Positions 63,801 to 64,000 of a stretch of DNA of 64,000 bases are shown one piece after another. The translations under genes and the position numbers were made by a program. The stretch is taken from positions 18,462,241-18,526,240 of the forward strand of contig CM049318.1 in NCBI GenBank assembly GCA_026874595.1, read 5' to 3'. The stretch's first letter is position 1. Each line of letters begins with the position of its first letter. The stretch is from Sipunculus nudus. Its lineage: Eukaryota; Annelida; Sipuncula; Golfingiida; Sipunculidae. Under the pieces are notes generated by a model, which saw only the letters and a list, made by a program, of their open reading frames with translations, ran no database searches and was not told the DNA's origin.

Positions 63801-64000
63801 GTGACCTTGACCTCCGCCCTTTTGAACTCAACATAGATAGGGTTCTTTCCCGGTTGGTAGGTAAGCCATAAAGGACAGTTGGAAGGTATAGGTTGAAAAG
63901 TTTGCCTTAAAATGAATCCACGTAAGAAGTGGGTGCTGAGAACTTGACCTATGACCTCAAAATAAACAGGTCTTTTCCACTGTTGGCAGAGAAGCGATAT
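60870..64000. other. Intergenic end of window with degenerate repeats
   Basis: No gene recognised. A pogo-like end CAGTGAAACCTATCTAAAGC is at 61573. Two similar blocks share GATxTCTGACAAGTCTGA and CATCCTC (about 62670 and 62795). From about 63440 there are degenerate units with TGACCTTGACC/GACCTATGACCT and GTxGGTAxxTAAxC, probably a tandem-derived repeat running off the end. Confidence 0.45.

Overview
The window is animal nuclear DNA, most likely from a mollusc and probably a bivalve. It is AT-rich, with long introns, many (AT)n and poly-G/C tracts, and spliceosomal exons with GT-AG borders. The mollusc call rests on repeat families I recognise from molluscan genomes (elements opening with 'TTTAGCTCGACTGACTATAA'-like and 'TTATGCCCCCGCC'-like sequence, followed by 'GTCCGTCC' runs) and on a secreted Cys-rich/M15-peptidase gene. 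No species can be named from the sequence alone.

Layout. (1) 1-13.1 kb, + strand: the 3' part of a ceramide synthase gene. Two alternative 157-bp exons (1007-1163, 2731-2887) both encode the last membrane segment of the TLC domain, and a shared terminal exon (11279-11431) follows. A 1.97-kb inverted-repeat transposable element (5133-7103) sits in the last intron. (2) 13.1-25.3 kb: gene-free repeat land. It holds molluscan tandem/dispersed elements at 15.2-20.9 kb and a decayed non-LTR retrotransposon on the - strand at 22.6-25.3 kb. (3) 26.15-31.42 kb, - strand: a six-exon gene for a 223-residue secreted protein made of a signal peptide and five repeats of one six-cysteine module (C-x6-C-x6-C-x8-C-x7-CC), one module per exon. 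(4) 34.1-36.4 kb: a recent tandem duplication of about 0.9 kb. (5) 37.1-39.84 kb, - strand: a five-exon gene for a 217-residue secreted protein with a signal peptide, one copy of the same module, and a bacterial/phage-type M15 metallopeptidase domain (predicted peptidoglycan peptidase). (6) 44.2-58.84 kb, + strand: a complete ten-exon concentrative nucleoside transporter (SLC28/CNT, 578 aa). Its second intron is filled by a ~2.65-kb minisatellite whose unit is a copy of the end of exon 2 plus its 5' splice site. (7) 58.9-64 kb: repeats, no gene recognised.

How the genes relate. The two - strand genes share the same Cys-rich module with identical cysteine spacing and phase-1 exon borders, so they look like one local family, plausibly acting on bacterial cell walls in innate defence or digestion. 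The ceramide synthase and the nucleoside transporter are unrelated housekeeping-type membrane proteins. The most notable points are the mutually exclusive ceramide synthase exons, the splice-donor minisatellite, the bacterial-type peptidase inside an animal gene, and two possible non-canonical splice sites (a GC donor and a TG acceptor). All gene models are read by eye and have not been checked against transcripts.
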